Both the position numbers and the translations under genes were made by a program. A stretch of DNA of 43,355 bases from Ferruginivarius sediminum (GTDB lineage: Bacteria > Pseudomonadota > Alphaproteobacteria > Kiloniellales > Rhodovibrionaceae): contig NZ_QPMH01000028.1 in NCBI RefSeq assembly GCF_003344765.1, forward strand, positions 1 to 43,355. Reading direction: 5' to 3'. Within the stretch, counting starts at the first letter, position 1, and the number at the start of each line of letters is the position of its first letter. Under the pieces are notes generated by a model. The model did not search any database and had not been told where the DNA came from. It worked only from the letters and a program-made list of their open reading frames with translations. Below are positions 24,720 through 33,628 of this stretch, one piece after another.

Positions 24720-24769
24720 AGGGCGTTTTCGGACGACTGACAGGTTCCGACCTGGTCTGAAAATGCGCT
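24720..24769. repeat. REP-like palindromic element after polA
   Basis: Two 15-base arms (24720-24734 and 24755-24769) pair with one mismatch and two G-T wobbles. A nested perfect stem CAGGT-TCCG-ACCTG (24741-24754) sits inside with a six-base bulge on the left. The arms carry GCGTTTTC/GAAAATGCGC, a form reminiscent of extragenic palindromes common in alphaproteobacteria. No T-run follows, so it is more like a REP than a terminator. Copy number elsewhere is unknown. Confidence 0.6.
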
Positions 24770-24779
24770 AACGTCGGCG

Positions 24780-24812
24780 CCAGACCGGGTCTGGGGGCGG
24801 ATACGCCCCTTT
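24780..24812 (+). terminator. Tandem hairpins, probable polA terminator
   Basis: CCAGAC-CGG-GTCTGG (24780-24794) abuts GGGGCG-GATA-CGCCCC (24794-24809), which is followed by TTTG and a second short T-rich stretch. The tetraloop hairpin with following T residues is the best intrinsic-terminator candidate for polA, though the T-run is short. Confidence 0.5.
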
Positions 24813-25232
24813 GCCGTTTTGCGGGCAACCAGGTTCTTTACGCGAAGAAACGACCAATCGAACTTTTCCAACAACCCTCGTCGCTCTCACGGGGCTGAGA
24901 TAAAAGGGGCGCTTATGGCGCCCCAAGAAACATCCGGCCGCCGAAAATCGAAATCTAACGCGATCAGCGTACGTTCCATAACATAGTATAATAAAATAAA
25001 TACTTATATGTTTTAAATAAGAAAAATATTCTCATTAATATTTTTTTAAAAATATATAATTGGATTACTTCTAAAGCCCATTCTCAGTGTCTAAAAAAAT
25101 TGTTGAGAGTGGCAAAGCGAGGCAATCCCTAGAGAGACAGGCGATTGCCGATTGCGGGGGCTGAATGGTCATCGACCGCCTAGGAGGAGGGAAAGCGACA
25201 ACAGAAAAGCATCAATGAAGGAGGGTGGCGTC

Positions 25233-26576
25233 ATGGGTGATCGCAGCAGGGATATTACGGTCAAGCTGGACTTTCTCCGTCTTGACGGCGGAAGCCGGGA
25301 AACCCTGAGGGAGGTCGGCGGCTGTATCGGAGGCAATCTGGAGGGCGTGCTTTCGCGGTTTTATGAGCACGTCACGTCCTATCCCGAACTCAAGGAGTTG
25401 CTGGGTAGCGAAACCAACATCGCTGCGGTGCGCTCAGCGCAGGCGAAGCACTGGCAGGGCCTGTTCCAGGCGCAGTTCGACGAATCCTACCGCGAAGGCG
25501 TTCGCCGGATCGGAGAGGCACACTTTCGTCACGACCTGAGCCAGAGCTGGTACATGGGCGGGTACTGCTTTGTCCTGAACGAACTCGTCCGGGTGATGAC
25601 CCAGCGCTACCGTTTCCGGCCCAAGCAGCTTGTTGCGGCGATTCAGGCCATCAACAAGGCGGTGTTCCTGGACATGGACCTCGCTTTGGAAGTCTATCAC
25701 GACGCCATTCTGGCCGAGCGCGAGAAGCGGCAGAAGAAGCTGGAAGACCTGATACGCGACTTCGACGAAGCGGCGGAAAGCACGACGGGAGCGGCCTCAC
25801 AGTCGGTCGAGGAGCTTCGCGGCATTGCCGAAAAGATGAGTGGTACCGCGCAGGAAACGAATCGGCAGGCCACGGCCGCCGCGACGGCATCGGAACAGGC
25901 GTCTTCCAACGTCCAGATGGTCTCCTCGGCGGCCGAGGAGCTTTCCGGCTCGATCAACGAGATCAGCCGTCAGGTCGCCGAATCCAGTCAGATCGCCAGC
26001 ACGGCCGTCCGGGAAGCGCAAACCACGAACGAGACCATGCAGTCGCTGGCAGGCGCAGCCGAGAAGATCGGCAAGGTCGTCGACCTGATCCGCGATATTG
26101 CCGAGCAGACCAACCTCCTGGCGCTCAATGCCACAATTGAGGCCGCCCGCGCCGGCGATGCCGGCAAGGGCTTCGCCGTGGTGGCCAACGAGGTGAAGTC
26201 GCTGGCCAATCAGACATCGAAGGCGACGGAAGAGATCAGCGGCCAGGTCGGCGAGGTCCAGCGCGTCGCGCAAAGCGCCGTCGGTGCCATCGAGAGCATT
26301 GGCGGGACGATCCAGAAGATGGACGAAATCGCCGCGTCGATCGCCTCGGCGATGGAGCAGCAGCAATCGGCCACCGGCGAGATCGCCCGCAACGTTCAGG
26401 AAGGCGCCGCCGGTGCCGAGGAAGCCTCGCGCAGCACGGCGAAAGTGACAGAAGCCGCGCAAACCACGGGCTCGGCCGCCGAGCAGGTTAACGGTGCCGC
26501 CCGGCAGCTTGGCGAGCAGACGGATGCCCTGAAAGCACGGATCGACGAGTTCCTGAGTGGCGTGAAGGCAGCCTGA
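25233..26576 (+). CDS. Globin-coupled methyl-accepting chemotaxis sensor (HemAT-like)
   Basis: A 447-residue soluble chemoreceptor. The first ~170 residues form a protoglobin/sensor-globin domain: FYEHVTSYPELKELL, then RIGEAHFRHDLSQSWYMGGY, in which His97 occupies the position of the proximal haem ligand. The rest is an MCP signalling hairpin with tip DIAEQTNLLALNATIEAARAGDAGKGFAVVANEVK. There is no TM segment or HAMP, as in HemAT. Family members bind O2 at haem and drive aerotaxis through CheA. The start is fixed by AAGGAGGG seven bases before ATG at 25233; an in-frame reading from 25152 lacks such a site. It is convergent with a Crp/Fnr regulator and close to a PAS kinase, suggesting a redox/oxygen theme. 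Confidence 0.94.
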   Translation: MGDRSRDITVKLDFLRLDGGSRETLREVGGCIGGNLEGVLSRFYEHVTSYPELKELLGSETNIAAVRSAQAKHWQGLFQAQFDESYREGVRRIGEAHFRHDLSQSWYMGGYCFVLNELVRVMTQRYRFRPKQLVAAIQAINKAVFLDMDLALEVYHDAILAEREKRQKKLEDLIRDFDEAAESTTGAASQSVEELRGIAEKMSGTAQETNRQATAAATASEQASSNVQMVSSAAEELSGSINEISRQVAESSQIASTAVREAQTTNETMQSLAGAAEKIGKVVDLIRDIAEQTNLLALNATIEAARAGDAGKGFAVVANEVKSLANQTSKATEEISGQVGEVQRVAQSAVGAIESIGGTIQKMDEIAASIASAMEQQQSATGEIARNVQEGAAGAEEASRSTAKVTEAAQTTGSAAEQVNGAARQLGEQTDALKARIDEFLSGVKAA

Positions 26577-26660
26577 GCCTGCGGAGCTGAACCAGTATCG
26601 CGAACGTCAGGGGATGGGATGACGCGTACGCAGGAGATTTCGACAGAGCGGCGCAATGCG

Positions 26661-27380
26661 TCACGCGGTGTTCGCCTCAACTTCGCAAGCCATATCGCGC
26701 AAGGCCGCGATGTCCGGCATACGAAGGCCGCCCGGTACACGCTCAATCAGATGATCGGCTTCCAGCGCCTTGATCGTCCGGCTGGCGTGGACCGGGGTGA
26801 TGCCCGTGGCCTCGGCGATATGCGTCAGCCGCAAGGGGAACTCGATCACATCTCCGACCGGTTTGATGCGGGCGAGCTTGGTGCGGAGATGGAGCAGCAG
26901 GGAGGCCACCTTCTCTTCCGCCGACTTGACGCCGAGATCGAGCATCCGCCGCTGGGCGTCGCGGCACTCGTCCTTCCACACGCATTCGACGATACGCCGC
27001 ATCCTTTCGTCGTCGCGGATCCACGTCTGCAACCTCTCTGGAGCGAAGGTACACAGCGCTGCATCGGTAATCGTCTGGATCGAGCCGAAGCTCGTTTCGC
27101 CCAGCAGGGCAGGCAATGTCAGGAAATCGCCCGGAACGTAGAAATCCAGGATAAGTTTCCTTCCATCCTGCAGCACAACGGAGCGCGCGCACCAGCCTGT
27201 GTAGATAGTGTACAACTCGCGTGGATATCTGCCGCTATTGTGAATGACAGTGTTACGGCGCATCGTCCGCTGGCCCGACCGCAGCATCGCAGGCATTTCC
27301 ACCCGCTCTCCAATTCTTCCGAACAGAGTGTTCGGAAACACTTCACAGTGCAGACAGGACCGCGCGCTTTCTCGATTCAT
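26661..27380 (-). CDS. Crp/Fnr-family transcriptional regulator
   Basis: A 239-residue regulator. The N-terminal cyclic-nucleotide-binding-like beta roll spans about 25-145 (LYTIYTGWCARSVVLQDGRKLILDFYVPGDFLTLPALL). A long dimer helix leads to the C-terminal winged helix with recognition segment LTHIAEATGITPVHASRTIKALEADHLIERVPGGLRM. The N-terminus has only a C-L-H-C pair rather than the four spaced Cys of an oxygen-sensing FNR [4Fe-4S] protein, so a classical iron-sulfur FNR is unlikely; effector unknown. ATG at 27380 is preferred, with GAGG five bases upstream; a start at 27392 is also possible. It lies between a globin-coupled receptor (convergent) and a PAS kinase (divergent), either of whose promoters it might control. 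Confidence 0.92.
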   Translation of the reverse strand: MNRESARSCLHCEVFPNTLFGRIGERVEMPAMLRSGQRTMRRNTVIHNSGRYPRELYTIYTGWCARSVVLQDGRKLILDFYVPGDFLTLPALLGETSFGSIQTITDAALCTFAPERLQTWIRDDERMRRIVECVWKDECRDAQRRMLDLGVKSAEEKVASLLLHLRTKLARIKPVGDVIEFPLRLTHIAEATGITPVHASRTIKALEADHLIERVPGGLRMPDIAALRDMACEVEANTA

Positions 27381-27636
27381 CCTGTGCCTCATTGGTCACG
27401 AGGTGTCTTGAGCTTCGTCACATGCAAACGGATGTATAGATTATCAAGAGGAAAGATAAGCGGTCTTTCTTCCTGAGGAATATTAACCATAACCAAATCA
27501 TTGAGGTTGCGTTTGGAAATGTGAAGTATATCAATATATTTCATTACGAAAATAAATAACCTGTGTTTATAGGTCTACTGCAAAGACTGGGGTCTATGTC
27601 GACTGAATCCCGGCAAATTCAGGAGGGAGGCGTGTC

Positions 27637-29523
27637 GTGCGGTGTGAGGATGCTTTCGAGGTTGCACCTATACCGGTAATAAAGATCACCTTCAGTGCGG
27701 GGCGAGGCGTAAACGTCGTTTATGCCAATGCCGCATTCCAAAGCACTGCGGGAGCCGACGCGCCGGCTCCTTCCAACTGGTACGTGAAACTCGGCGAGCT
27801 GGAACTTGCTCATGCCATGGCGGTTGGCGAGGCGTGGCAGGGCCCGATCACTCTTGTCGCCAGCGACCGCGTTCTCGCTTTCAAGGGCCGTGCGGCGAAG
27901 ATCGAAGAGGGCTATGCCGTCGTCTATCTGGAATGGCCTGGAGTTGGAGATCCGGTTGAAGGCTTTTGCGCGACGACGCACGAGGCGGCGGACCGTCTGC
28001 TGATGCGCATCATGGCGGCAGCGCCGGACGGCGTCGTGATCATCGATTCGAGTTACCGGATCGTTGCGGCCAATCAAGGCATGGAAGAGATATTCGAAAC
28101 GCCTGTGAACGACCTCATGGGCCGGCGGGTCGAAGACTTGATGCCACAGCGCTTTCGGGCATCGCACGCCCAGGCGGTGCAGGGATTCGCACACTCTGCG
28201 AGTGCCGCAAGGCGAATGGGTGAGCGCGGCCGGATCGTCGGACTTCGAAAATCGGGGGTGGAGTTTTCGGCCGAGGCGTCCATCGTGCGGGTGAACACGC
28301 CCGAAGGTCCGATGTTCGCGGCAATTATCCGCGATGTCAGCGAGCAGGAGGCCCAACGCCAGAAACTCGAACATAGCGAGCAGAGACTGCGCAGAAGCGA
28401 GATGCGCTTGCGCAAGGCACAGCGCATCGCATCGCTCGGCAACTGGTGCTGGGATGTGCGCACCGGCTGGTTCCTGTGGTCGGACGAAGTCCGGCGAATG
28501 TTGCGGGTGGCGCCGGCGGATCGATTCAGCCGGTTTGAAGACTTTTTGCGACGTGTCCATCCGGCGGACAGGCCGCGCGTCGAAGCGGCAATGAATGCCG
28601 CGATCAAATCGGGGACCAGTGTCGCCCTGGATTGCCGCATTGTGTGCCCGGATGACGAGCAAGGCTTCATCCGCCTGGAGGCCGAGGTGATCCGTGATGA
28701 ATGCGGGAAGCCACAGCAGCTTGAAGGCATCGTTCAGGATATAACCGAACGCAAACACACCGAGGAACGGCTGCAACGTGCCAGTGAGGCGGCGGAGGCA
28801 GCGAACAGGGCGAAGTCGCGCTTTCTGGCGACCATGAGCCACGAGCTGCGGACTCCGCTCAATGCGGTGATCGGCTTCTCCGAGGTCCTGGCCGAGGAGG
28901 TTTACGGACCGATCGAGAATGATCGCTACAAGGAATACGTCCACGATATCCTCCTCAGTGGCCGCCAGCTTCTCGACCTGATCAACGACATTCTCGATCT
29001 GTCGAAGGTTGAGGCGGGCAAGATGCAGATCGAGGAGGAGGTGGTCGAACTCGCACCGCTGGCAGAGACCGCCGTGCGCTCGCTGGCGGAGCAGGCGCGC
29101 AGACGTGATATCGCCATTGAATGCGATATTCCCTCGACGACGGTGATTCTGGCCGACCGCCGGGTCTGCCGTCAGATACTCTTGAACCTCCTGTCGAACG
29201 CCGTGAAATTCAGTAGGCCGGGCGGGAAAGTCGTGGTCGATGCCGAGCAAGGCGCGGACGGCGTGCTCTGCCTGAAGGTAAGCGATCAAGGTATCGGGCT
29301 TTGCGAAGACGAATTGCCGAAGGTGACGGAGGCATTCTACAAGGCGGGCAATCAGTGCCTTTCCGAGCAAGCCGGATCGGGGCTCGGCCTATCGCTGGTG
29401 AAACTGTTCGCTGAGCTGCATGGTGGCGCGCTCGACATCGAAAGCGCGTTGGACGTGGGCACCACCGTAATGGTCTGCTTTCCCCCGGAACGCTCTCATC
29501 CCGCCTTGACCCGGATTGCCTGA
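27637..29523 (+). CDS. Soluble multi-PAS sensor histidine kinase
   Basis: A 628-residue cytosolic kinase without TM segments. It has a degenerate first PAS-like domain (about 8-105), a second PAS (about 117-240, PDGVVIIDSSYRIVAANQGMEEIF), a coiled linker, and a third PAS_3-type domain (about 265-375, SLGNWCWDVRTGWFLWSDEVRRM). HisKA follows with H-box FLATMSHELRTPLNAVIGFSEV (His402), then HATPase with LLNLLSNAVKFS, DQGIGLCEDELP and GSGLGLSLVKL. The GTG start at 27637 is chosen because AGGAGGGAGG sits six bases upstream. PAS ligands (haem, flavin, small molecules) cannot be read from sequence. It is divergent from the Crp/Fnr regulator, separated by about 256 AT-rich bases. No cognate response regulator is adjacent. 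Confidence 0.93.
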   Translation: MRCEDAFEVAPIPVIKITFSAGRGVNVVYANAAFQSTAGADAPAPSNWYVKLGELELAHAMAVGEAWQGPITLVASDRVLAFKGRAAKIEEGYAVVYLEWPGVGDPVEGFCATTHEAADRLLMRIMAAAPDGVVIIDSSYRIVAANQGMEEIFETPVNDLMGRRVEDLMPQRFRASHAQAVQGFAHSASAARRMGERGRIVGLRKSGVEFSAEASIVRVNTPEGPMFAAIIRDVSEQEAQRQKLEHSEQRLRRSEMRLRKAQRIASLGNWCWDVRTGWFLWSDEVRRMLRVAPADRFSRFEDFLRRVHPADRPRVEAAMNAAIKSGTSVALDCRIVCPDDEQGFIRLEAEVIRDECGKPQQLEGIVQDITERKHTEERLQRASEAAEAANRAKSRFLATMSHELRTPLNAVIGFSEVLAEEVYGPIENDRYKEYVHDILLSGRQLLDLINDILDLSKVEAGKMQIEEEVVELAPLAETAVRSLAEQARRRDIAIECDIPSTTVILADRRVCRQILLNLLSNAVKFSRPGGKVVVDAEQGADGVLCLKVSDQGIGLCEDELPKVTEAFYKAGNQCLSEQAGSGLGLSLVKLFAELHGGALDIESALDVGTTVMVCFPPERSHPALTRIA

Positions 29524-29549
29524 ACGACGACCTGGCGGCGAGCTCTCTT

Positions 29550-29628
29550 CCCTGCAGGGGAGACGATTTATTTGCGTTTTTCAGGAACATAGTCGCTCCC
29601 CGGCGGGGGAGCTGTCCGCGAAGCGGAC
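29550..29628. repeat. REP-like cluster of palindromes
   Basis: Three palindromes in 80 bases: CCCTGCAGGG (29550-29559), GCTCCCC-GGCG-GGGGAGC (29595-29612) and GTCCGC-GAA-GCGGAC (29614-29628), followed by TGAGGGG. The composite ending GGGGAGCTGTCCGCGAAGCG with TGAGGGG matches a type of intergenic element I recall as frequent in alphaproteobacterial genomes. Copy number cannot be tested here. Confidence 0.6.
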
Positions 29629-29635
29629 TGAGGGG

Positions 29636-29669
29636 AAAACCCCGCCGCGGATGGTCGCGGCGGGGTTTT
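29636..29669. terminator. Bidirectional rho-independent terminator
   Basis: A perfect 14-base stem: AAAACCCCGCCGCG (29636-29649), loop GATGGT, CGCGGCGGGGTTTT (29656-29669). A A-run on one side and a T-run on the other allow termination in both directions. It lies between the PAS kinase (+) and trxA (-), which end facing each other. Confidence 0.92.
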
Positions 29670-29694
29670 GTATCTTTTGAACTCAGGCTTTGCC

Positions 29695-30015
29695 TTAGAC
29701 CACGCCCTCGATCCAGGCCTTGAGGTCCTTCTTGGGCAGGGCGCCGACCTTGGTGCCGGCGACCTGTCCGTCCTTGAACAGCATCAGTGTCGGGATGCCG
29801 CGCACGCCGTACTTCTGCGGCGTGTTCGGGTTGTCGTCGATGTTCAGCTTGGCGATCGTCACCTTGTCGTCCATCTCCTGGGAAAGCTCTTCCAGGGCGG
29901 GGGCGATCGACTTGCAGGGGCCGCACCACTCGGCCCAGAAATCGACGAGCACCGGCTTGCCGGCCTTCAGCACGTCGCTGTCGAAGTTGGAGTCGCTGGT
30001 ATGGGTCATGCTCAT
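29695..30015 (-). CDS. trxA: Thioredoxin
   Basis: A 106-residue classical thioredoxin, the general cytosolic disulfide reductase. The active site WCGPC (Cys31, Cys34) follows KPVLVDFWAE. The conserved cis-Pro occurs in VRGIPTLMLFKDG, and the C-terminal helix is KKDLKAWIEGVV. Length is normal. ATG at 30015 is used; GAGGGA lies about 11 bases upstream, and an in-frame reading from 30141 overlaps the end of addA without coding character. It lies behind addA (118-base gap), the order found in many alphaproteobacteria, and ends at the bidirectional terminator. Confidence 0.96.
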   Translation of the reverse strand: MSMTHTSDSNFDSDVLKAGKPVLVDFWAEWCGPCKSIAPALEELSQEMDDKVTIAKLNIDDNPNTPQKYGVRGIPTLMLFKDGQVAGTKVGALPKKDLKAWIEGVV

Positions 30016-30133
30016 TGCGTCGTGTTCCCTCAACAAACTAGGGGCCCCGGATACACGTGGTGGCGAGCCGGGGCCAACTTGTCCGCGAAGGTAGGCAGGG
30101 CGGCGCAAACCGTCAAGCGAGTGGCCGAAAGCC

Positions 30134-33100
30134 TTACGCATCGCTGATTTGCATCATGCGTGGACCGTCGGTCCACAGCAACCAGGTCTCGATGCGCCGG
30201 CCCGGATAGACCTTCTCCAGAAGCCGCCGATAACCGCGAAGCTGCCGCCGGTAGACGTCGGGCACCTCTTCCGGCGTGCGCGGCGGCGGGCGGTTGGTCT
30301 TGTAGTCGACCACGGTCACGATTTCGTCAGTGACCAGCAGGCGGTCGATCTGGCCCGTGACCGCCTCCGGCCCCTTCTCGCCGTCCAGCAGGCCGACGAT
30401 GGGCACCTCGGCGGCGCTGCCGGGACCGAACAGCGCGGCGAATTCCGGGTTCTCCAGCACGGCGAGCGTCTCCTCGACGATCTGCGCCTGCTGCGCCGAA
30501 TCGAGGCCATGGACGGGGCTGGCCAGAAAGCGCTCCGCCGCCGCCCGCCGCTGCGAATCCGCAAGGTCGGGCAGGGATTGCAGAAGCCGGTGGATCAGCC
30601 GGCCCCGCTGATAGGACGCACCGTTGTCGCCCTCCAGCGGGGAGCGCACCGGCGGTTCCGCATCCGGCGGCCGCGACGGCGCCAGGGGTCGCGGCGGCGC
30701 CGGCTCCGGCCGGGGCGGGCTCTGGGCCCAGTCGGGCAACGGCGTGGGCGGAAGTTCGCTTTCCTGAACCGCGGTCTTCGATTCGCTCTCGGTACGCTGC
30801 GCGGTTTCCAGGCGCAGGCCCTCGCCCTGCCAGCCGTCCGGCAGGTCGGCCGTGAAATCGAACGCCGCCGGCTCGGCGACACCGGCAAGGCCGCGCTGGA
30901 TCAGCTTGTACCAGCAATGCTCCTGGCCCGAGCGCTGGGTGTTCCAGCCGCAGATGTAGAGCCGGTCCTCCGCCCGCGTCATCGCGACATAGAGCAGGCG
31001 GCGGTACTCGGGCTCCTGGTCGGCGCGGGCGGCGGCGCGCAGGCCGCCGGCGACCTCGTCGTCGAACTCCTTGCGCGGCGGCCACAGGGCCAGCCCCGTG
31101 CCGTCGTCCCACAGCAGCTTGTCGGACTGCGTGGGCACCTGCAGCGTATCGGGCAGGAACACGATGGGCGCCTGCAGGCCCTTGGCGCCGTGCACCGTCA
31201 TCACGCGCACGGCGTTGCCGCCGTGCTCGGCGTCGCGCTTCACTTCCTGCTGGCCAGCCTCCAGCCAATGCAGGAAGCCTTCCAGCGAGGGAACGTGCTC
31301 GCGCTCGTAAGCAAGCGCGAGGGCAAGAAATTCATCGATGGGGTCGTTCGCTTCCGGACCGAGACGCGCCAGGATCCGCTCCCGCCCGCGCCCGGCGCCC
31401 AGAAGCTCCGCGTAAAGCTCGTAGGGCGGGGTGAAGTCGGCGCGCGCCAGCAGGTCGCCGAGGCGCGCGTGGGCGTCCTCGAAGTCCGCGTTCTCGCCCG
31501 CGCGGCTGCGCAGCGCGTCCCACAGGCGCCCTTCGCGGCCGTACGCCAGCTCGAACAGCCGCTCCTCGCTCAATCCGATCAGCGGTCCCTTCAGGACGCA
31601 GGCCAGCGTCAGGTCGTCTTCTGGCAGCAGCAGGAAGCGGCCCAGCGCGGCGAGGTCCATGACCGCAAGCTGTTCGCTCAGCACCATCCTGTCGACGCCG
31701 GCCACCGGCACCTGCCGAAGCTTCAGTTCGCGCACCAGTTCCTCGACGAACTCGTTGCGCCGGCGCACCAGCACCAGGACGTCGCCCGGCACGATCGGCC
31801 GCCCGCGTGCGTGCAGGATGCCGTCCGGCGTTTCGCCCTGCGTCCAGCGGGCGATGCGCGCGGCGATCAGCCGGGCCAGGCGCTGGCGCGGCGGGGCCTG
31901 TCCCTCGGCCTCGACCGGCGGGGCCCAGGCTTCCGGCTCTCCGGCGTCGCCCGGCTCCGCCGGCGGCCACAGCTCGACCAGCCCGGCGTGGCCCGCGCGC
32001 ACGGGCTCGTGGCGCAGCGCGTCCTCGCCGAACAGCACGCCGTCGCGGGCGTCCGGCTGCGCGAACACGGCGTCGACGGCCGCCAGGACCGCGTCGGTGG
32101 AGCGGAAGGAGACGTTCAGTTCCACCGACGACCAGCCGTGCCGCGCCTGTCGCGCCCGCTCGGCGAAGTGGCGGCGCATGCGGGCGAAGGCCGCCGGCTC
32201 GGCCCGCTGGAACGAGTAGATAGATTGCTTGGCGTCGCCCACCGCGAAGACGGTGCGCGTCCCCGCGTCGCGCCCCTCCGCCGCGCCCTCGCCGGCGAAG
32301 AACTCGTCCGTCAGCGCGCCAACGACCTCCCACTGCTCGGGGTTCGTGTCCTGCGCCTCGTCGATGAGCACGTGGTCCAGCCCGCCGTCCAGCTTGAAAA
32401 GCACCCACGGCGCGATGCCGGGCCGCTGTAGCAGGTCGCGGGTGACGATGATCAGGTCGTCGTAATCCAGAAGCGCGCGGCGTCGTTTGTGCCGCTCGTA
32501 GGCGTCCAGGATGGCCGCGCCCAGGCGCAGCAGGCCGGCGGTGGCCCGCGCGACGACAGTGGCGTTGATCCGCTCGCGGACGGTGAGCAGCCGTTCGGCC
32601 TCGGCCTCCATCACCTCCAGCGCGCCGCCGACCTCGGCGGCCTGCTTGGTCAGCAAGCGGCTGCGCACCTCGCCCTTGGCGGTGAGGAACAGGCCGGCGT
32701 AGTCGTCGAAGCGGGCGCCGCGGTCGGGCGCGGGCGCGTCCAGCCAGGCCTTCAGGATATCCGCCTTGCCCTGCTCGGTCTTCGTGCCCTGGCGCATCGC
32801 CGTCTCGGCCACGCGCAGGCCCATGGCGTCGAACGCATCGTCCCGGCAGGCGCGTGCGACGACGTCGGCCGGCCGGTCGTCTTCGGCGACGTCCAGGGTT
32901 TCGCGGATGCCCGCGGCCAGAGCGTCCATGCCCCCGGCCTCGCGCAGCAGCCGGGCCAGCCGGCCGCGCTGCCGGATGAGTTCGGCCATCAGGTCGTTGA
33001 AAGTCATCTCGCTGGCCTGGGCGGTGACCTCCGACAACGCCTCGGCAAGCCGCGCGGCGTCCTCACCCCAATCGTCCCCGCTGCCGGCGCGGGCCAGCAC

Positions 33101-33628
33101 CTCCTCCCGCGCGGCTTGCAGCATCTCGGCGGCGGAGCGTTCGTCCAGCACCTGGAAGTGCGGCGGCACGCCCGCTTCCAGCGGGAAACGCGCCAGCACC
33201 GACTGGCAGAAGGCGTGGATGGTCTGGATCTTCATGCCGCCCGGCGCGTCCAGGACGCGGGCGAAAAGCTCCCGCGCGCGCCGGCGCATGGCGTCGTCCG
33301 GGCGCTGCCCGGTCAGCTCGTGAAGGGCGCTGTCGAGATCCGTGTCGCCGGCCGTCGCCCAGCCGGCCAGGCGCGCCGCCAGGCGGTTCGACATCTCCGC
33401 CGCCGCCGCCTTGGTGAAGGTCAGGCACAGGATCTTCGCCGGCGGCGTACCGGCCAGCATCAGGCTCAGCACCCGGTCGGTCAGCACCTTGGTCTTGCCG
33501 GTCCCCGCCGAGGCCGCCACCCAGACCGAGGCCGCTGGGTCGCTGGCCCGCCGCTGCGCCTGCTGCGCCTCGCGCTTGCGGGTGTCGGCGTGCCCGGCGG
33601 ACGGGTCCGTCACGTCGCCTGTGCTCAT
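30134..33628 (-). CDS. addA: AddAB double-strand break repair helicase-nuclease, subunit A
   Basis: An 1164-residue SF1A helicase with C-terminal RecB-type nuclease, which with AddB resects double-strand breaks and loads RecA, the functional equivalent of RecBCD. Helicase motifs in order: Walker A WVAASAGTGKTKVLTDRV (near residue 40), Walker B HVLIDEAQDTNPEQWEV, GDAKQSIYSFQRAEP, VMTVHGAKGLQAPIVFLPD and LLYVAMTRAEDRLYICGW. The nuclease motif EIVTVVDYKTNRPPP lies near the C-terminus. The ATG at 33628 overlaps the addB stop (ATGA, 33625-33628). Sequence upstream of this start in the same frame stays open for almost 3 kb but lies inside addB and is Arg/Gly/Ala-rich frame-shadow sequence, so it is not part of the protein. 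Confidence 0.96.
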   Translation of the reverse strand: MSTGDVTDPSAGHADTRKREAQQAQRRASDPAASVWVAASAGTGKTKVLTDRVLSLMLAGTPPAKILCLTFTKAAAAEMSNRLAARLAGWATAGDTDLDSALHELTGQRPDDAMRRRARELFARVLDAPGGMKIQTIHAFCQSVLARFPLEAGVPPHFQVLDERSAAEMLQAAREEVLARAGSGDDWGEDAARLAEALSEVTAQASEMTFNDLMAELIRQRGRLARLLREAGGMDALAAGIRETLDVAEDDRPADVVARACRDDAFDAMGLRVAETAMRQGTKTEQGKADILKAWLDAPAPDRGARFDDYAGLFLTAKGEVRSRLLTKQAAEVGGALEVMEAEAERLLTVRERINATVVARATAGLLRLGAAILDAYERHKRRRALLDYDDLIIVTRDLLQRPGIAPWVLFKLDGGLDHVLIDEAQDTNPEQWEVVGALTDEFFAGEGAAEGRDAGTRTVFAVGDAKQSIYSFQRAEPAAFARMRRHFAERARQARHGWSSVELNVSFRSTDAVLAAVDAVFAQPDARDGVLFGEDALRHEPVRAGHAGLVELWPPAEPGDAGEPEAWAPPVEAEGQAPPRQRLARLIAARIARWTQGETPDGILHARGRPIVPGDVLVLVRRRNEFVEELVRELKLRQVPVAGVDRMVLSEQLAVMDLAALGRFLLLPEDDLTLACVLKGPLIGLSEERLFELAYGREGRLWDALRSRAGENADFEDAHARLGDLLARADFTPPYELYAELLGAGRGRERILARLGPEANDPIDEFLALALAYEREHVPSLEGFLHWLEAGQQEVKRDAEHGGNAVRVMTVHGAKGLQAPIVFLPDTLQVPTQSDKLLWDDGTGLALWPPRKEFDDEVAGGLRAAARADQEPEYRRLLYVAMTRAEDRLYICGWNTQRSGQEHCWYKLIQRGLAGVAEPAAFDFTADLPDGWQGEGLRLETAQRTESESKTAVQESELPPTPLPDWAQSPPRPEPAPPRPLAPSRPPDAEPPVRSPLEGDNGASYQRGRLIHRLLQSLPDLADSQRRAAAERFLASPVHGLDSAQQAQIVEETLAVLENPEFAALFGPGSAAEVPIVGLLDGEKGPEAVTGQIDRLLVTDEIVTVVDYKTNRPPPRTPEEVPDVYRRQLRGYRRLLEKVYPGRRIETWLLWTDGPRMMQISDA

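Larger units (their letters stand above)
24705..25232. other. Structured then AT-rich intergenic region
   Basis: No gene seen. The first 220 bases hold a chain of hairpins (24720-24769, 24780-24794, 24794-24809, 24906-24924). From about 24960 to 25110 the sequence is extremely AT-rich, with many TATA-like hexamers, and is the likely promoter of the globin-coupled receptor. The region ends with AAGGAGGG (25218-25225) seven bases before its ATG. Confidence 0.6.

Noticed and set aside
27619..29370. A 583-residue minus-strand open frame
   Set aside because: Antisense to the PAS histidine kinase, which has complete HisKA and HATPase motifs.
30149..32431. A 760-residue plus-strand open frame
   Set aside because: Antisense to addA, with low-complexity composition and no domain.
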